A DNA stretch of 64,000 nucleotides, taken from the NCBI GenBank assembly GCA_013399115.1, contig VXAA01006521.1, positions 4,825-68,824 of the forward strand. Direction: 5' to 3'. A model generated the notes under the pieces. That model was given only the letters and a program-made list of their open reading frames with translations. It was not told where the DNA came from and did not search any database. Numbering within the stretch: the stretch's first letter is position 1; every line of letters starts with the position of its first letter. Both the position numbers and the translations under genes were made by a program. Source of the stretch: Anseranas semipalmata (lineage: Eukaryota; Chordata; Aves; Anseriformes; Anseranatidae). Below, one piece after another: positions 1-12,200 of this stretch.

Positions 1-91
1 AAGAAAAGAAAAGAAAAGAAAAGAAAAGAAAAGAAAAGAAAAGAAAAGAAAAGAAAAGAAAAGAAAAGAAAAGAAAAGAAAAGAAAAGAAA
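1..91. repeat. (AAAAG)n microsatellite
   Basis: About eighteen near-perfect copies of a 5-base purine unit run from the window edge, so the true array may extend further left. The strand is all purine. The array ends abruptly in unique sequence. Confidence 0.97.
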
Positions 92-360
92 TCTGTCTTG
101 TTGTTCTTGGAAGCTCCACAAGATAATATATAAAAATGAGTGGTGTCAAGTGAAACCAAGGAACATGAGTAATTCTTTACCCATTCTGTGCAAGCCTCAG
201 GTGATTTTATAGTTCACATATCAGCTCTAACATCTCGATTTTTTTTTTCCAGATAAAAGTCATAGCCTACTAGTTTTGTTGTATCCTTTTGGAGATTGAA
301 GGGGCGAGAACTGCACGTGATACTCAAAACACAGATGCCTGTACAGTGAAATAGTGATCA
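92..360. other. Unique non-coding spacer
   Basis: AT-rich sequence between the microsatellite and the 3' end of a CR1 copy. It contains a short T9 run near 240. No open frame or repeat family is recognisable. Confidence 0.6.
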
Positions 361-1315
361 CAGAATCACTGAACCACTGAGGCTGGCAGACATCTCTGGA
401 GATCATTTAGTTCAACACTCCTGCTTTCAGCAGCAGGTGGCCCCGGACCATGTCCAGTCAGGTTTTGAATAGCCCCATGGATGCATACTCTAGGTAACCT
501 GTTACAGTTTACACTGTAACACTCTTTGCACCCTCCCTTCAGGTATTTGTACACGTTGATAAGATCCTCCCTGAGCCTTCTCTTCTCCAAGCTGAACAGT
601 CCCAGCTCTCTCAGCTTGTCTTCATAGGAGAGGTGCTCCAGTCCCTCGATCATCTTGGTGGTTCTATTCTGGGCTCTTTCCAGTATCTTCAGGTCCCTCT
701 TGTACTGGGGGTCCCAGAACTAGACACAGTACTCCAGGTGCAGCCTCACTAATGCTGAGTAGAGGGGAAGGATCACCTCTCTTGACCTGCTTGTGATACT
801 TTGCCTGAAGCAGCCAAGAATACTGCTAGCCTTCTTAGCAGCAAGGGCACGTTGCTGACTCATGTCCACCAGGACTCGTTGGTCCTTTTCTGCAAAGCTG
901 CTTTCCAGCCATGTGGCCCTCAGCATGTAGGATCCTCCTTCTCGCCCTTCTTGAAGTTCAGTGGAACATCATGTTTCTTCCAGTCCTCATGGACCTCCCA
1001 CAGTCACCATGACTTTTTAAAGCTGATTGAGAGTGGCCTTGCAATAACATCAGGCAGCTCCCTCAGCAATCATGGGTGCATACCATCAGGGCCATGTACC
1101 CGTGCGTGTTCAGTTTGTTTAAGTGTTCCCTAATCTTATCCTCCTCCAATGAGGATAAGTCTTCCTTGCCCTGGACTTTCCCAGTGAACTCAGGGGCCTG
1201 GTATTGCTGCAGACTGATCTTGTTAGTAAAGACTGAGGCAAAGAAGGCACTGAGTACTTCTGCCTTTTCTGTGTCCTTTATCACTGGGGCCCTTTGTCAG
1301 TGAGCCCACTTTTTC
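361..1315 (-). mobile_element. CR1 LINE, 5'-truncated and internally deleted
   Basis: A chicken-repeat-1 non-LTR retrotransposon in reverse orientation; its 3' end lies at about 361. Read on the minus strand, 1284-1063 encodes the segment with DTEKAEVL and FFASVF that precedes the reverse-transcriptase core in CR1 ORF2. This continues through a degraded DWKK-type segment to about 935. The frame then jumps at about 929-935 to the C-terminal CR1 region (LESSFAEKD, SREVILPLYSALVRLHLEYCV), and 653-366 gives the [22 protein letters not shown] block. The RT catalytic block with the FADD motif is therefore missing. Several stops and frameshifts break the rest. A full CR1 is about 4.5 kb, so this copy is dead. 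The 5' boundary is approximate. Confidence 0.93.
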
Positions 1316-3069
1316 CGTAGGAAAGTGAAAGCCTTGGTGATTTCCTTGCTTTCTTTTTTTATGCTGTCAGTTCTGTACATATTAATAACTTACCTTTTCA
1401 TTCAGATTGAATTTTCCTGTGCATTTATTACTGAGGGGATGCTATCCTTAACTGTGTGTTAAAAGCCACCCTGGTACTTTATCTTGCATGTATATGTTTT
1501 TTTCTTCATGCATTTTAAAGACTACAAGCACTCACCATCACTGGCTGCTCCATTGGGCTGTAGCTCTGGTTATGCATACATGTGTGCTTGCAGCCAAGGG
1601 CAAGTGTGGTTTTGCAGAGACAGAATGGCAGTGCTGCCTCACCAGTTATTGTGTCCTGTGGACTTAGCCTGAGTTTTCCCACAACTAAACCCTTCCTGCA
1701 CACTGCAAACTCCCCAACGTGTTCTTGTGTAGCCCACGATCCTGTGCACAGATGCTTCTATTACACTCATTCACCTGGCAGGGTTTACATTCCATAAGGA
1801 TGATTTGCAAAAGGATGCTTAGTGCTGTCAGCATATAGATCACCTAGGTGCCGAGCTGAAGGATGGATGTTCTAGCACAGTCTGGGACATAAACCTACTT
1901 TTCTGGAAAGTAGGATCAAAGAAATATATATATTGTTCCAGGTCTGCAGAAAAACAGGAGACTGGAGGAGAGGAAAAAGAAGAAAGGAATTCATTAGGCT
2001 AGACACTGTTTTTAGAAATACATGACAAAGCAATAAATAACGCTCTAATGGAAGCCTGTCACCATGACAAAATCAATTATCTTATCTATCTCATGGGGTG
2101 GCTGGATGAGGACGTATCTGTCCTCACAGGAGGTTGTACAACGCAACCTTCTCTTATTGCAACCCATCTGATTTCCAGCTCTGTTCACCACCCTCTTATC
2201 ATGTTAGGATAGTAGTAATACACTTTGAATCTAAATGGATATATACAGATCTTTGTGAGCAAGATGAAAAAAGTTTAAAGAAATCAAACTGGAACTGGAA
2301 TTTTCTTTCCAAAGGCAGGAGAGGCTTTCCCTTGCTGTTACAAGGGCACTAAAGTCCTTACTACAAGGGATACTTAAAGCTTTCATCTGCTTATGATAAG
2401 ACCTTTGATGTGGAAAACCATGATGTAAAGGTGAGTGTATATGTTAGTGTCTGTGTTTTTTATGAGTGTTGGTGTAGGTACAGCAAGCAAAGTTCATAAA
2501 TAGCCAAGGCTAGGTCCTGAATTTATAAAATAGGGAAGGGAAAACTGAGTTACTTACAGTGTTGTGAGGTTGTCACATGCTGGTGCTTCAGAATCATGTA
2601 TTGAGGAGGTTTTGTAAAAAGATGTGTCCTTGGATATTTGCATTACAAAGATTTTCTTTTATATTGGGATTCTTAATAGTGGGAGTTGGATATCAGTCAG
2701 CTTGGAAAACAAGCTAAATATAAGCTTACTTTCTGAATGCCTGTACTGAAGCTATTGTCTCAGGAATCCAAGCACTTGGTGTTGATTCTGCCTCAAAGAA
2801 GCATAAGAAAGCATAACTCTTCCTTCCTTTTGCTGAGGGAAGGAAAGCAAAGGCTCAGGCTAATGTGCTATATTGCTATAAGGACACTGGTAATGCTGGG
2901 AACTGTCAAAAATGGGAAACCTTGAAACTCTCTGTGAGGCTCCTGACTGCTTGCTTGTCTTTACAGCTGAGTACAGTATTTTCTTTGAGTTAATATTGCC
3001 TTTTGAAGTAGCAGAGATGAGTAACTGTAAATAATTTCAAAAAGAATACTTACTGTATGGTTTTGTAGT
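1316..3069. other. Unique non-coding stretch
   Basis: No gene or known repeat family was recognised. There is a purine-rich run at about 1948-1989 and several short open frames of fewer than 75 codons with no recognisable motif. A GTAAG-type splice-donor-like site on the minus strand near 1383-1390 has no convincing open exon upstream of it. Confidence 0.5.
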
Positions 3070-3134
3070 GTTTTGTTTTGTTTTGTTTTGTTTTATTTTG
3101 TTTTGTTTGCTTTGCTTTGCTTTGTTCTGTATTG
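3070..3134. repeat. (TTTTG)n microsatellite grading into (TTTGC)n
   Basis: Seven to eight T4G units, one with G replaced by A, followed by three TTTGC units and a degraded tail. It resembles the A4C arrays at 4881 and 61908 read on the other strand. Confidence 0.95.
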
Positions 3135-4880
3135 TATTGATGTTCTGAGGTAGGCAGCTGGCCACCAGCACCAACCTATGTCATCCCTCAGGGTTGGGGC
3201 TGGTGTTTGAGGAAATGTACCCAACATTGGTATAAATTAAATGCAGTCTAGTGCCACTAAAACTGCAGTCTATTGGTGTCAGGCTAGGAGAACAAAACCT
3301 TGAACACCATAATCTCAGATGTTAAGCACCAGCATGGTACGTGGAGGTAGGAGAGAGAGCTGAGTCCCCAAAGTATTTTGCTTGCAGGCTGGATTTCTTT
3401 CTTCTTTACTCCAACCATACCTTTTCCCTAAACAGGCTAAGGTGTCAGAGCTCAGGTAGGCCCTTTCTGGTGGGCCTGCCAGTCTCGTCCTGGTGCCTTT
3501 ACCTTGACATGTATTTTTAGCTTTTTACTGATTGCACTGTCCTGTTGTGTCTGATGGTGGAAGCCATTCCTGGAACTGCCAGTGCTAACGCAGAGTTCAA
3601 GAAAGGCTTTTACTACTTCATGTGAGATGGTATATTTGCAATTCCAGCCTATCTGGATGTCTGGAATAAACCTACAGGTAAAGGCAATGATATACCAGCA
3701 CTGTGAAATTCAGGGGTAGGAGTTTTGGTATATTCACTTTCCAGGGCAAGCATGGAATTGCACCTCTATACCAGGGAAAGGCAATGAGGCAAAGAGCAAA
3801 ATGGGAAGCCTTGAAACAGCAGGACAAGAGTTTCAACAGTAGTTAGGGAGTGGAGGAGTGGGAAGAAGCAAAATCCCTTTTTACTTCTGCACACAAGTAA
3901 CTAGCTGCCTGAGAACACCAGCTGTTTCCTTCCTTGCAAAGGAAAAGGAGAAGTATTTTTGCATTGCCTTGAAGTATACCAGGAAGAGCATGAAGGTCAG
4001 TGATGACTAACTTAATGATTGAGGGTGTGGAGGGAAGGGGAAGACACAGCTCCATTCCCACCATGTCTGCAGACTTTGCAGTCTGTAGCCAGTCAGTTTC
4101 TCTATGCCGCAGTTTCTCTGGGAGAAGCTCAAGCACCTTGTCCTAAAGGGATGTTGTGAGGACGAGCATCACAAAGAGAGATGCATATCAGTTCCTTGGC
4201 AATAAGGTAGCTCCTCGCTCCCATTGCTGAGCTTAAGATTTTATACCTGATGGTGTTAGGATGGATGTGTATAATCCTCTCTGCTCAGGTCCTTGTGCAG
4301 GGCTGGGATCTGAAGGATAGGTTTTACCTGTGTTTTCGAACACTGGGTGGGATCTTCTTGGAATTGATCTTGCTTTGCTGAATTGCTGGTAATTGCTTCT
4401 GATTTATGAAGGTGGGTCTGCTTTTGCCACACAGCGTTATCATATTGTCCCACAAACAGGTCAGATGTTGCAGGACAGCATTAAATCTGGAGCTGTTTTC
4501 TGTTTCTCCATGTAGATTTCTAAATGGATGCATCTCCATATTTGTGTTCAGTTTCTAGGGTTGCTGTAATCTGCCACCTGGTGTAGAATGTGAAAAATCA
4601 GCTTTTAAACATTTCCTGTTTAGTAAGTAAAGTCAGAAAGCAAATTTTGGCTTCGTTACATATTTTAAAATTAGAATCCATTGCCTTGGGTTGCTTCTGA
4701 CACATGATGAGAACAACTTCAACTTTCTTCTTATCTTAATGTTTAACAGAGATGCATACATTAGTTGCTGCCTGCTAATTATTCTCTTTTAGAGTAAAAT
4801 GGCTTTAATAATGCATCTGACCAAAACAGACAGCCTTTGCCACATGTTGATCAGTACTTCTGAAATAAGTATTTTGACTG
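3135..4880. other. Unique non-coding stretch
   Basis: No known repeat or gene was recognised. Short chance frames occur on both strands (the longest is 97 codons, minus, 4136-3843) without domain motifs or paired splice signals. Confidence 0.5.
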
Positions 4881-4913
4881 AAAAACAAAACAAAACAAAA
4901 CAAAACACAAAAC
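4881..4913. repeat. (AAAAC)n microsatellite
   Basis: Five to six A4C units with a degenerate 3' end. The array is short and carries no associated mobile-element sequence. Confidence 0.93.
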
Positions 4914-5655
4914 CGCAAAGATTTGAAGATCAGCCTTTTGCCTTCTGGTGTTATCTTTCAGCAGTTCTCGCTTATATCTCTCACTGATATTTAGCAACTT
5001 CACTATAAACAATGATGAATCTCTTAATTTTGGAGTTGCCAGGAGAGGCCTGCATTTTCTAAGTTCCTCTTTCTTCTTCCTCTGTTCAGGCAGGCCCCTC
5101 CTGCATCAAGAGAGGCTCTGATCTGGCAAACACGTGGGCACTGGTCACTTCCTTTAGGTAGAACTGATGATTTCAGGGTGACCAGGTGTGTCAATATGAC
5201 TATTTGGGAAGGGGGGTTGTTGCAAGGGTTGGTACTGATCTGACTCAGTCTTTTAGTCTGCTGCTCTTGGACAGGATGCATAGGTGCAGGTCCTCAGTAT
5301 TACCTGAGCATCTCTCTTTGACTGAAATAAACAGAAGTTTATCACAATGGCCGTGACATGACTAAACACCTTTTGAGGCCCTGATTCCTCTATTCATGAG
5401 TCTTCCATCAGGTAGGTGAACTATGTCCTTTCTCCTTGGATTGCTGTAAGACAGAGGCATGCAAATTTGTGAGGAGACCTGGTATGAAAAATAGGATCAG
5501 AACCCTAATACCAAGATATTTCAACAGGGCCTTATTATTCCTACTGTATTTGAAGATTAATAATTACATAATAAAGTATGTCACCGGTGAAAGACTGAAA
5601 CTGTAGCCATGGCAAATGTGTACCATCTTTTTGTAATTTTTCTTAAATATAGATG
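4914..5655. other. Unique non-coding stretch left of the LTR
   Basis: No recognisable gene. The sequence just left of the LTR shows no tRNA-type primer-binding site on the minus strand. This supports the reading of a solo LTR rather than a 5' LTR with an attached internal region. Confidence 0.5.
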
Positions 5656-6240
5656 TGTTGTGGTTTAAACCTGGCAGGCAGCTCAGCACCATGCTGCCGC
5701 TCGCTCATTCCCCCCTGAGTGGGATGAGGGAGAGAATCGGAAAGGCAAAAGTGTTAGAGCTCCTGACTTTATCTAAAGACACTTTACTAGGTAAAGCATA
5801 AGCTGCACACACGAGCAAAGCAAAACAAGGAACCCATTTGCTGCTTCCCATCAGCATGCAGGTGGCAGCCACTCCCAGCAAAGCAGGGCTTATCATGTAG
5901 AAGTTTCTTGGGAAGACAAACACCATCATTCCAAACATTCCCCCCTTCCTTCTTCTTTACTCCAGCTTTTATTGTTCAGCATGACGCTATATGGTGTGGG
6001 ACATCCCTTTGGCCAGTTTGGGCCAGCTGTCCTGGCTGTGTCACCTCCCAGCTCCTGGTGCACCCCCAGCCTCCTCGCTGGCAGGGCAGCACCAGAAGCT
6101 GAAAAGACCTTGGCTCTGTGTGAGCACTGCTCTGGAACAACTAAAATATCAGTGCATTATCACCACTGTTCTCATTATAGTCCAAAACACAGTACCGTAC
6201 CAGAAGGGAATTTAATTTTTTTGCCTTTTAAAACAGGGGT
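5656..6240 (-). mobile_element. Solo LTR of an avian endogenous retrovirus (ERVL/TguLTR5-like)
   Basis: The left end (read on the minus strand, the LTR 3' end) has the characteristic GGTTTAAACCACA terminus. It is preceded by a segment containing CATCCCA and a run of purines that I recognise from abundant neoavian LTRs of this type. The right part matches the corresponding 5' portion, including a conserved block around 6000-6200 with GCCAAAGGGATGTCCC-like sequence. No polypurine tract lies outside the right end, and no primer-binding site or gag/pol-like frame lies outside the left end. It is therefore a solo LTR, probably left by LTR-LTR recombination. A 77-codon minus frame (5938-5705) lies wholly inside it and is not a viral gene. 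The right boundary is degraded, and no target-site duplication was clear. The subfamily name is from memory and approximate. Confidence 0.82.
5966..5973 (-). promoter_or_regulatory. TATA-like box of the LTR promoter (degenerate)
   Basis: On the minus strand the sequence reads AATAAAAG, where related LTRs carry a TATAAAA-type box. It sits between the U3-like part and the conserved downstream part. It is probably the decayed core promoter; activity is unknown. Confidence 0.3.
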
Positions 6241-9200
6241 AGTTGCAAACACAGTGATGACCTTCACAGTCGTGGATCAAATATGTCAGCCGAAATGACT
6301 CAATCCGTGTAAATTATGCATATGGTGAATTAACTCTTTACTGCTTTTAGAGGTCAGTCTTGCAATTGGTATAGCTCTCCCACATTGTTACTGAAGATAG
6401 AAGAAATGCCTGACATTAGGAACAAATTAGTGCTAAGATATTATTAAGTACTTCTGTAGTTCTTATTAGTACTTGAGTAAATACCTGTGAAAGATAAATT
6501 TGTCAGTGAAGACCTGCCATTAGCTGACATGGTTTGCTGGCTAATATTTCAGGGCAGTGCTGGGTCTCTAATGTGTGCTCAGTGCTTCATCTTATTCACT
6601 ATATCAATGTATGTTTCATATCTAGCAGGCTGACTACCTAGTCATGATGTGAAAAATATTCGAGCATTGACTTCTTTTTACACTGCCTTTGCTCTAAGAA
6701 AGTGGGAAGTGGAAAATGTGCTAAAAAAAAAAAAAAAAAAAGAAAAGCGTGCACCAAGGTTATAAAATAAAATCAAGTAACAGAATTTTCTTGAAATTTT
6801 GACAAGTCTGCCAGCCATGCATAAAACTGTCAGTTTCTCACAAAGAATCTTCTCTAGTAATGATACTAGTTGAACAGAATGAGAATAAACCACAGGAGCT
6901 CTAGCAATCCAACCAGAGCTTACTCAGCAATGAATTTTGATTGTTGCTTTAGTAATCAAAGTTTGACTGTCAAAAGTCCTTTCCTTTTTGAAAGCTTGTG
7001 AGTATTCAGCTGACTAAAGATAAGTGAAGCTAGTAGTGGAACATCATCCCTGAAAAGACATGCTCCAGCACTTTGCCTTGGTGAATTCAATGCATATCTG
7101 TGAAAATAAAATAGATGGAAAGATTATCTTGAAAAATTGATCAATTCTTTTATTTTTATTGTTAAAAAGATCGGTGTGATTTATAGTGCCTGCCTTATGT
7201 TCTACATCAGCAACCAGCTATTTTTTTCCAAGTTAGAATTACCGGGGAGAATTAGCTGTCCTTGTTATGGATGAGGTCACACCAGCTGATTGGAGGTACT
7301 CTAAGTATACGTCAGTATATCCTAAAGATACCATTTCCAAATGGAAACACTGTTTATCCTGCTGATGGAGACTTGTGGCTTTGCAAAGACTCATGTTTAG
7401 AAATAGATTTGATTCCCCCTCCTCAGACTTGGCAACGTTCATGGATTTTATTGCGATTGCTATGGTAGCCTTTCAGCAATAATAGTGTTGGCTTGTGTTT
7501 CTCTTCCTTTTCCTTGCTTTCTTTGAGTGTGTGTGCTTTGTTCGTTACTCTCTTATCTTCTACTTCTGGTTCATCATCTACTACTTTATGGCTGAAAATG
7601 CTTAAAAAAACCCTAGTAGTTTAGCAGAAAGGTGAGGGAGGGAAAGCATTGGAGAGCATGAATCTCTCTAGAAGAGAAAAAATTGGCAGATAAGTTTGTG
7701 TCTTCTACAGATCTGAGAAAAAGTGCAGTAGTGCCTCCTGGGGCATTTGGGGAAAGGCAACTGAATTCCTTTGGGTGTTGTTACTGCAATCAAGTAACTC
7801 ACTGCAGTAGAAGAGCCTACAGACATTCAAGTATGTCTGAGGACTTTCAAAATTGACCGCATCTTTTTGGTACTCCACTCAAGGTGTGTTGAAAGCACCT
7901 TAACGAAGCCAACCAGTATTTCTTGTCTCTCTTTAAAGACTTATCTCAGCATTTTGTAGTTCTCAGTGAGCCTCCCTGAACTCCTCCAAGTTGTATGGAT
8001 TTAAGTAACTTGCAGTTGTAGGGAAGGTTGATTCAATAAGTCTTGATGCCTAATTCTGAGCTCAATAGGCAAAGCTGGTTCTAACACACTGAGTTTTGTA
8101 ATAGCCCTTGCACGCTGTTTTGTGTGGATATCTCCTTACACATGAATGATCATCTCTGCTGATGATTTGGTCTTTACACGGATACAGATGCCTGTCTTAA
8201 GGTTCGGTTACAGATTCAGGTCCTGTGAAGAGCTCCTATTAATGTTCAAAGGTTCCCAAAGATGTAGGGATCCAGATACCTCCTCTTAGATTCTAGCCAC
8301 AGAGAAGTGAATGAAAAACAGACTGCATCTGGGATTCGGGGTGAGGGCTGGAGTCACTGAACAGGGTGTTACCAAGGGATGTAATGCTCTGGATAGTCTC
8401 CTGTTTGTAGGATATCTGCTTTTAACTGTCATTGGTTACACCAAAGCAATGCAACCTTCAGATTGTCTTGTAGTCATGTAATCAGCCATGAGGCCTCCCA
8501 TTGACATCTTGAGACAAACACAGTAATTCAGAAAAGTGAGTCAAGGTGAGGTCCTGTAACTCACAGGACTTAAGTAAATCCATCCCAATGCATACCATTT
8601 AGGGTCCTGGAATTATTTGCAATTGTTACCCTCTCTTATGTGCACATTTTTGGAAGACAGTGGGGTGGGATGGGGGTGCAAGGAAGGGCAACTTTACAAA
8701 TTTTAAGCAGAAAAAATTAAGAATCCCTTGTTACAAGACTAATATTTTGTCACTATCCAAACAGTTTTTTACAGTTACTTGAGGTCAAATTTTCACACTG
8801 GTTCACCAGAGAATGAGCACAGATATAGGAAAATCTGTGAGCTTTTTAGTGATTTTTTTTTTCTAACTAATGTCTGGATTTTTAGCTCACATATAATTTC
8901 AAACAATTATGACCTAATCTGATTCTTGGATTCTCCCATCTCCTCTCCCTGTTTTAGGTATTCTTTCATAGAATCATTTTCTTATTTCAGAGGGAAGCAT
9001 TACTTCAAGTAGTCTGTATCCATTACACCAATTCCAGGGGCAAGCAAGCTGTACTTTTGTTTAATTAATTAACTTAGTGTTAGTAATATGCTTTGAAGAC
9101 AGTAAGCACCCTCTAAGTGCTAATATAATTGTCACCTTTCCTTCCAAGTAGGTTGCCAGGTGAAAATGTAATATGAGTATGATTAATCCAAGTTGGTAAT

Positions 9201-12200
9201 AGGCAGGGGTCTCATGGCATGTTAATAGCTTGCAAGCCACAAGTTACAAACACATCAATGGTTTGCAGTTTAAAACATAGCTTACAGAGCCAAGTGTACT
9301 GATAAAAATGCAAACATGAAAGCATTCTGGTGAATGTATACAAATAGTGTGTGTGTGCATATGCACATACTACAGCACACTGCACAATATGGCAAAAGGG
9401 ATCATCTAAATGCTTTTGGAGAGATTGGCCAACATTACCATCTTTTTGCAACAAAAGTTAGTTTATGTACCTGTACCTGAGAGTATTGCTTCCATCTCTC
9501 CCCTCTTGCCTTTAGTTACTTCCTTCCCATGCATTTTTGCCTGAAGAATGCTGCATGATGAAACACTGATGAAAAACTGGCAGTATTTGCACTGCAAACT
9601 TATACATGACTTAATAGTCAGCCCTGACAGTCCTGCAACAAGGTGTCATTCTTGACTGCTGACAGAGTGACTTTACTGACTGGGGTAAAGTGGCTAAGCA
9701 CATTTGCAAAGGTACCGGACAGCTAGGATTTCAAATAGGTGCCTGATGTCTTTGGATCTAAGCTAAAAACAGTAATGAATGTACAATCCTTGCTGAGTTT
9801 CACTTAAAAGCCAATAGATAGAATTGTATTTTACCATGGATTTGTTGGCCATGGACCAAATCAAGGAAGCAAAGGCAGCCAGTGAGGCATATATATTCAC
9901 ACCCTCTTGCGCCGACCTCAGAGTTTACCTTCACTGCGCATAATTTCTGCTTGATGCAGCAAACTATTTTTCATACTGTTATGGCATGTCACCTCTGAAC
10001 TCCAATCCTACACATAGTTAATTATATAAAAAGGCCTAGTAACTTCAGTAAGAGGACTACTCATGCAAGGCAAGCTGTGCAGTGCTGGGCCGGGTGCTAG
10101 TAAAGGAAAGCTGATCATGTTATTTCAAAGGGCCAAGACTATTTGAGGTCTCTCTTATAAGTTTAAATTAATTTTCCATGGGAAGTGAACTAGACGTTTC
10201 GATTTCTGTGTTAGCAATAAGTTTCCCGCATTTATTCTCCATCATTTTTATTCACTGGATGCTACAAACTGGAATTTTTGTTGTTCTGCTTTTATACAGA
10301 ATGGCATTTTATTTTCTCGGTGTACAAGGGTTTCTGTTTTCAGTGAAATCCTCTGGCTGCACCCTTTTTCCCCAGCACACCTATTCTTATTCACAAGGGT
10401 TGTATGTTTTAATGAACATTATTTTCTCTTCTGTCTCAGCCTGTCAGAGAAGTTTAGTAAACCTTGTGTCCTGTAACAAATGCATTTAGCAGGTGGATGG
10501 AGCATGTGTGCAATGTGCTCTCTTTGGAGTTGCTGTCTCTGTAAATTACTAAGCTGCAGAGCAAAAACATCTGGCATCCCCTTAAGGGAAAGGGTGAACA
10601 TATTGCTTAATATTGGCCAATCATAGCAGGGCTTACTAGCTTCATCAGAAGGAGTCAGGGAAAAACAGCATGAAGTATGTCTGCACAGTGTGTACAGAGA
10701 TACATAAACCTGTCTCACCTTGCGGCAAGAAGGCAACTGCCCCCACACTTCCATTAAACACCCCTGCCTGGATACACCACTGTCTTCCTCATGGAATGGT
10801 GTCATTTCATGTTTGTGTCCTGCCTGATGCTCGAAAGAATCATACTGCTCTCACCAGCACCTTCTTTGCATCTGGCATTGCAAGGTTGTGATGCAAAGGG
10901 TGGGATCTTTTGAAGGCATGTCCATGGGCCAGACACAACACAACCATGAACTCACACTCAAAATGCAACCTGGGCCTTGAACTGCTCCCTTTCAGCAGTT
11001 GTCTGGAATCACTGCAACTAGGTTCCTGGGAACAGCATGGGCAGCACTGGGAAATGCTGAAATTGTGAAAATAATTTGGGGATGGGAATCTCCATTGGAA
11101 GACAGGTCTTGGACATCATAACTGAGACTCTTTTTTCAGAAAATGCTACTGAGTGTCTGCTCTCACTCATATGAGGAGCAATTCTTGAGTCCAGCAAGTT
11201 TGTGGGAATTGTTAAGGTTACATGTAAAAGTGCTCTGGAGAGTTTCAAAAAAGCTGCTTCTTTAAATCATTCAGTTGAGCTGAATAATAATTTGGCCTCT
11301 GCTGAATGTGGATACACAAAGGACCCCAATGCTGAACTGTAAATGAGTGCAAGTACAAACATTTATTTCCTGGGAGGAAGGGAAGGAGGTCACACTGCTT
11401 AGTGATGTGCTATTTGATGACCCGTACAACTCTGCCATAGCAGCTAGCCAGTGGAAGATATAGCCAGGGGAAGAGGCTCCAAAAGAAAGAAATCATCGGC
11501 CATGTGAAGTACATAAAAATGCACAAAATCCATGCATCAAGATTTCCACTTTAGTTGTTCTGCGAATTGCAAAGATCAATAGACAAAAATCAGTTATTGC
11601 TAAGAGCATATAAGTGTTTAACCTACTGAGTTTGTTTAACATGTTTTGGCTTCCATAGTAACTCATACACATAACAGATTTGAAGAATTTAATACAGTAT
11701 ACTTATTTTAAAGAAGTTATTACATTTTTAAGTGAATAACCTTCCTCAGCCTTTGCTTTTGTTCCTTATAACATTGTCTGGTGGATGCTGAAAACAGAGG
11801 AATTACAGTGCTCCTAGCTTACTGCTCTATTTTAAAGCGAGTGGCATGGCCCAGTGAGCTGGAACACAAGAGGTAGATTCTTGGCCAGGTAACACTGAGT
11901 GAACAGTTTCACACCTATGAGCTGCAACTCACTGTGTAGCTGAAAAAGGAAAGGGGAAGGGGAGCCAACGGCACCTCCTCTTTGTAAGTATTTGAGACAT
12001 GAGCAAAAAGCTTATGTGGTAGAACCAAGACTGACCTGTAGCTACCCTCCTGTCGCATGCTCGTTTTGATACGTTATAATTCTCCCATCCCACTGTCATT
12101 CTGTAAATAACAGCACTTATTTCTAATCCAAACAGATTGTTTCTGATCTGTCTGTTCAGCCTGTTCTTCAAGGTTAATGGTTACATGGCTAAAAATATAG

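Noticed and set aside
2368..2430. Short plus segment ending in AAAG|GTGAGT
   Set aside because: The donor is good, but the better upstream acceptor (2344) leaves stops in all frames and the nearer one lacks a pyrimidine tract.
5705..5938. 77-codon minus frame with hydrophobic stretch
   Set aside because: Entirely within the solo LTR; non-coding LTR sequence.
8960..8985. CATAGAATCA word resembling a CR1 3' end
   Set aside because: Too short and not followed by any CR1 sequence.
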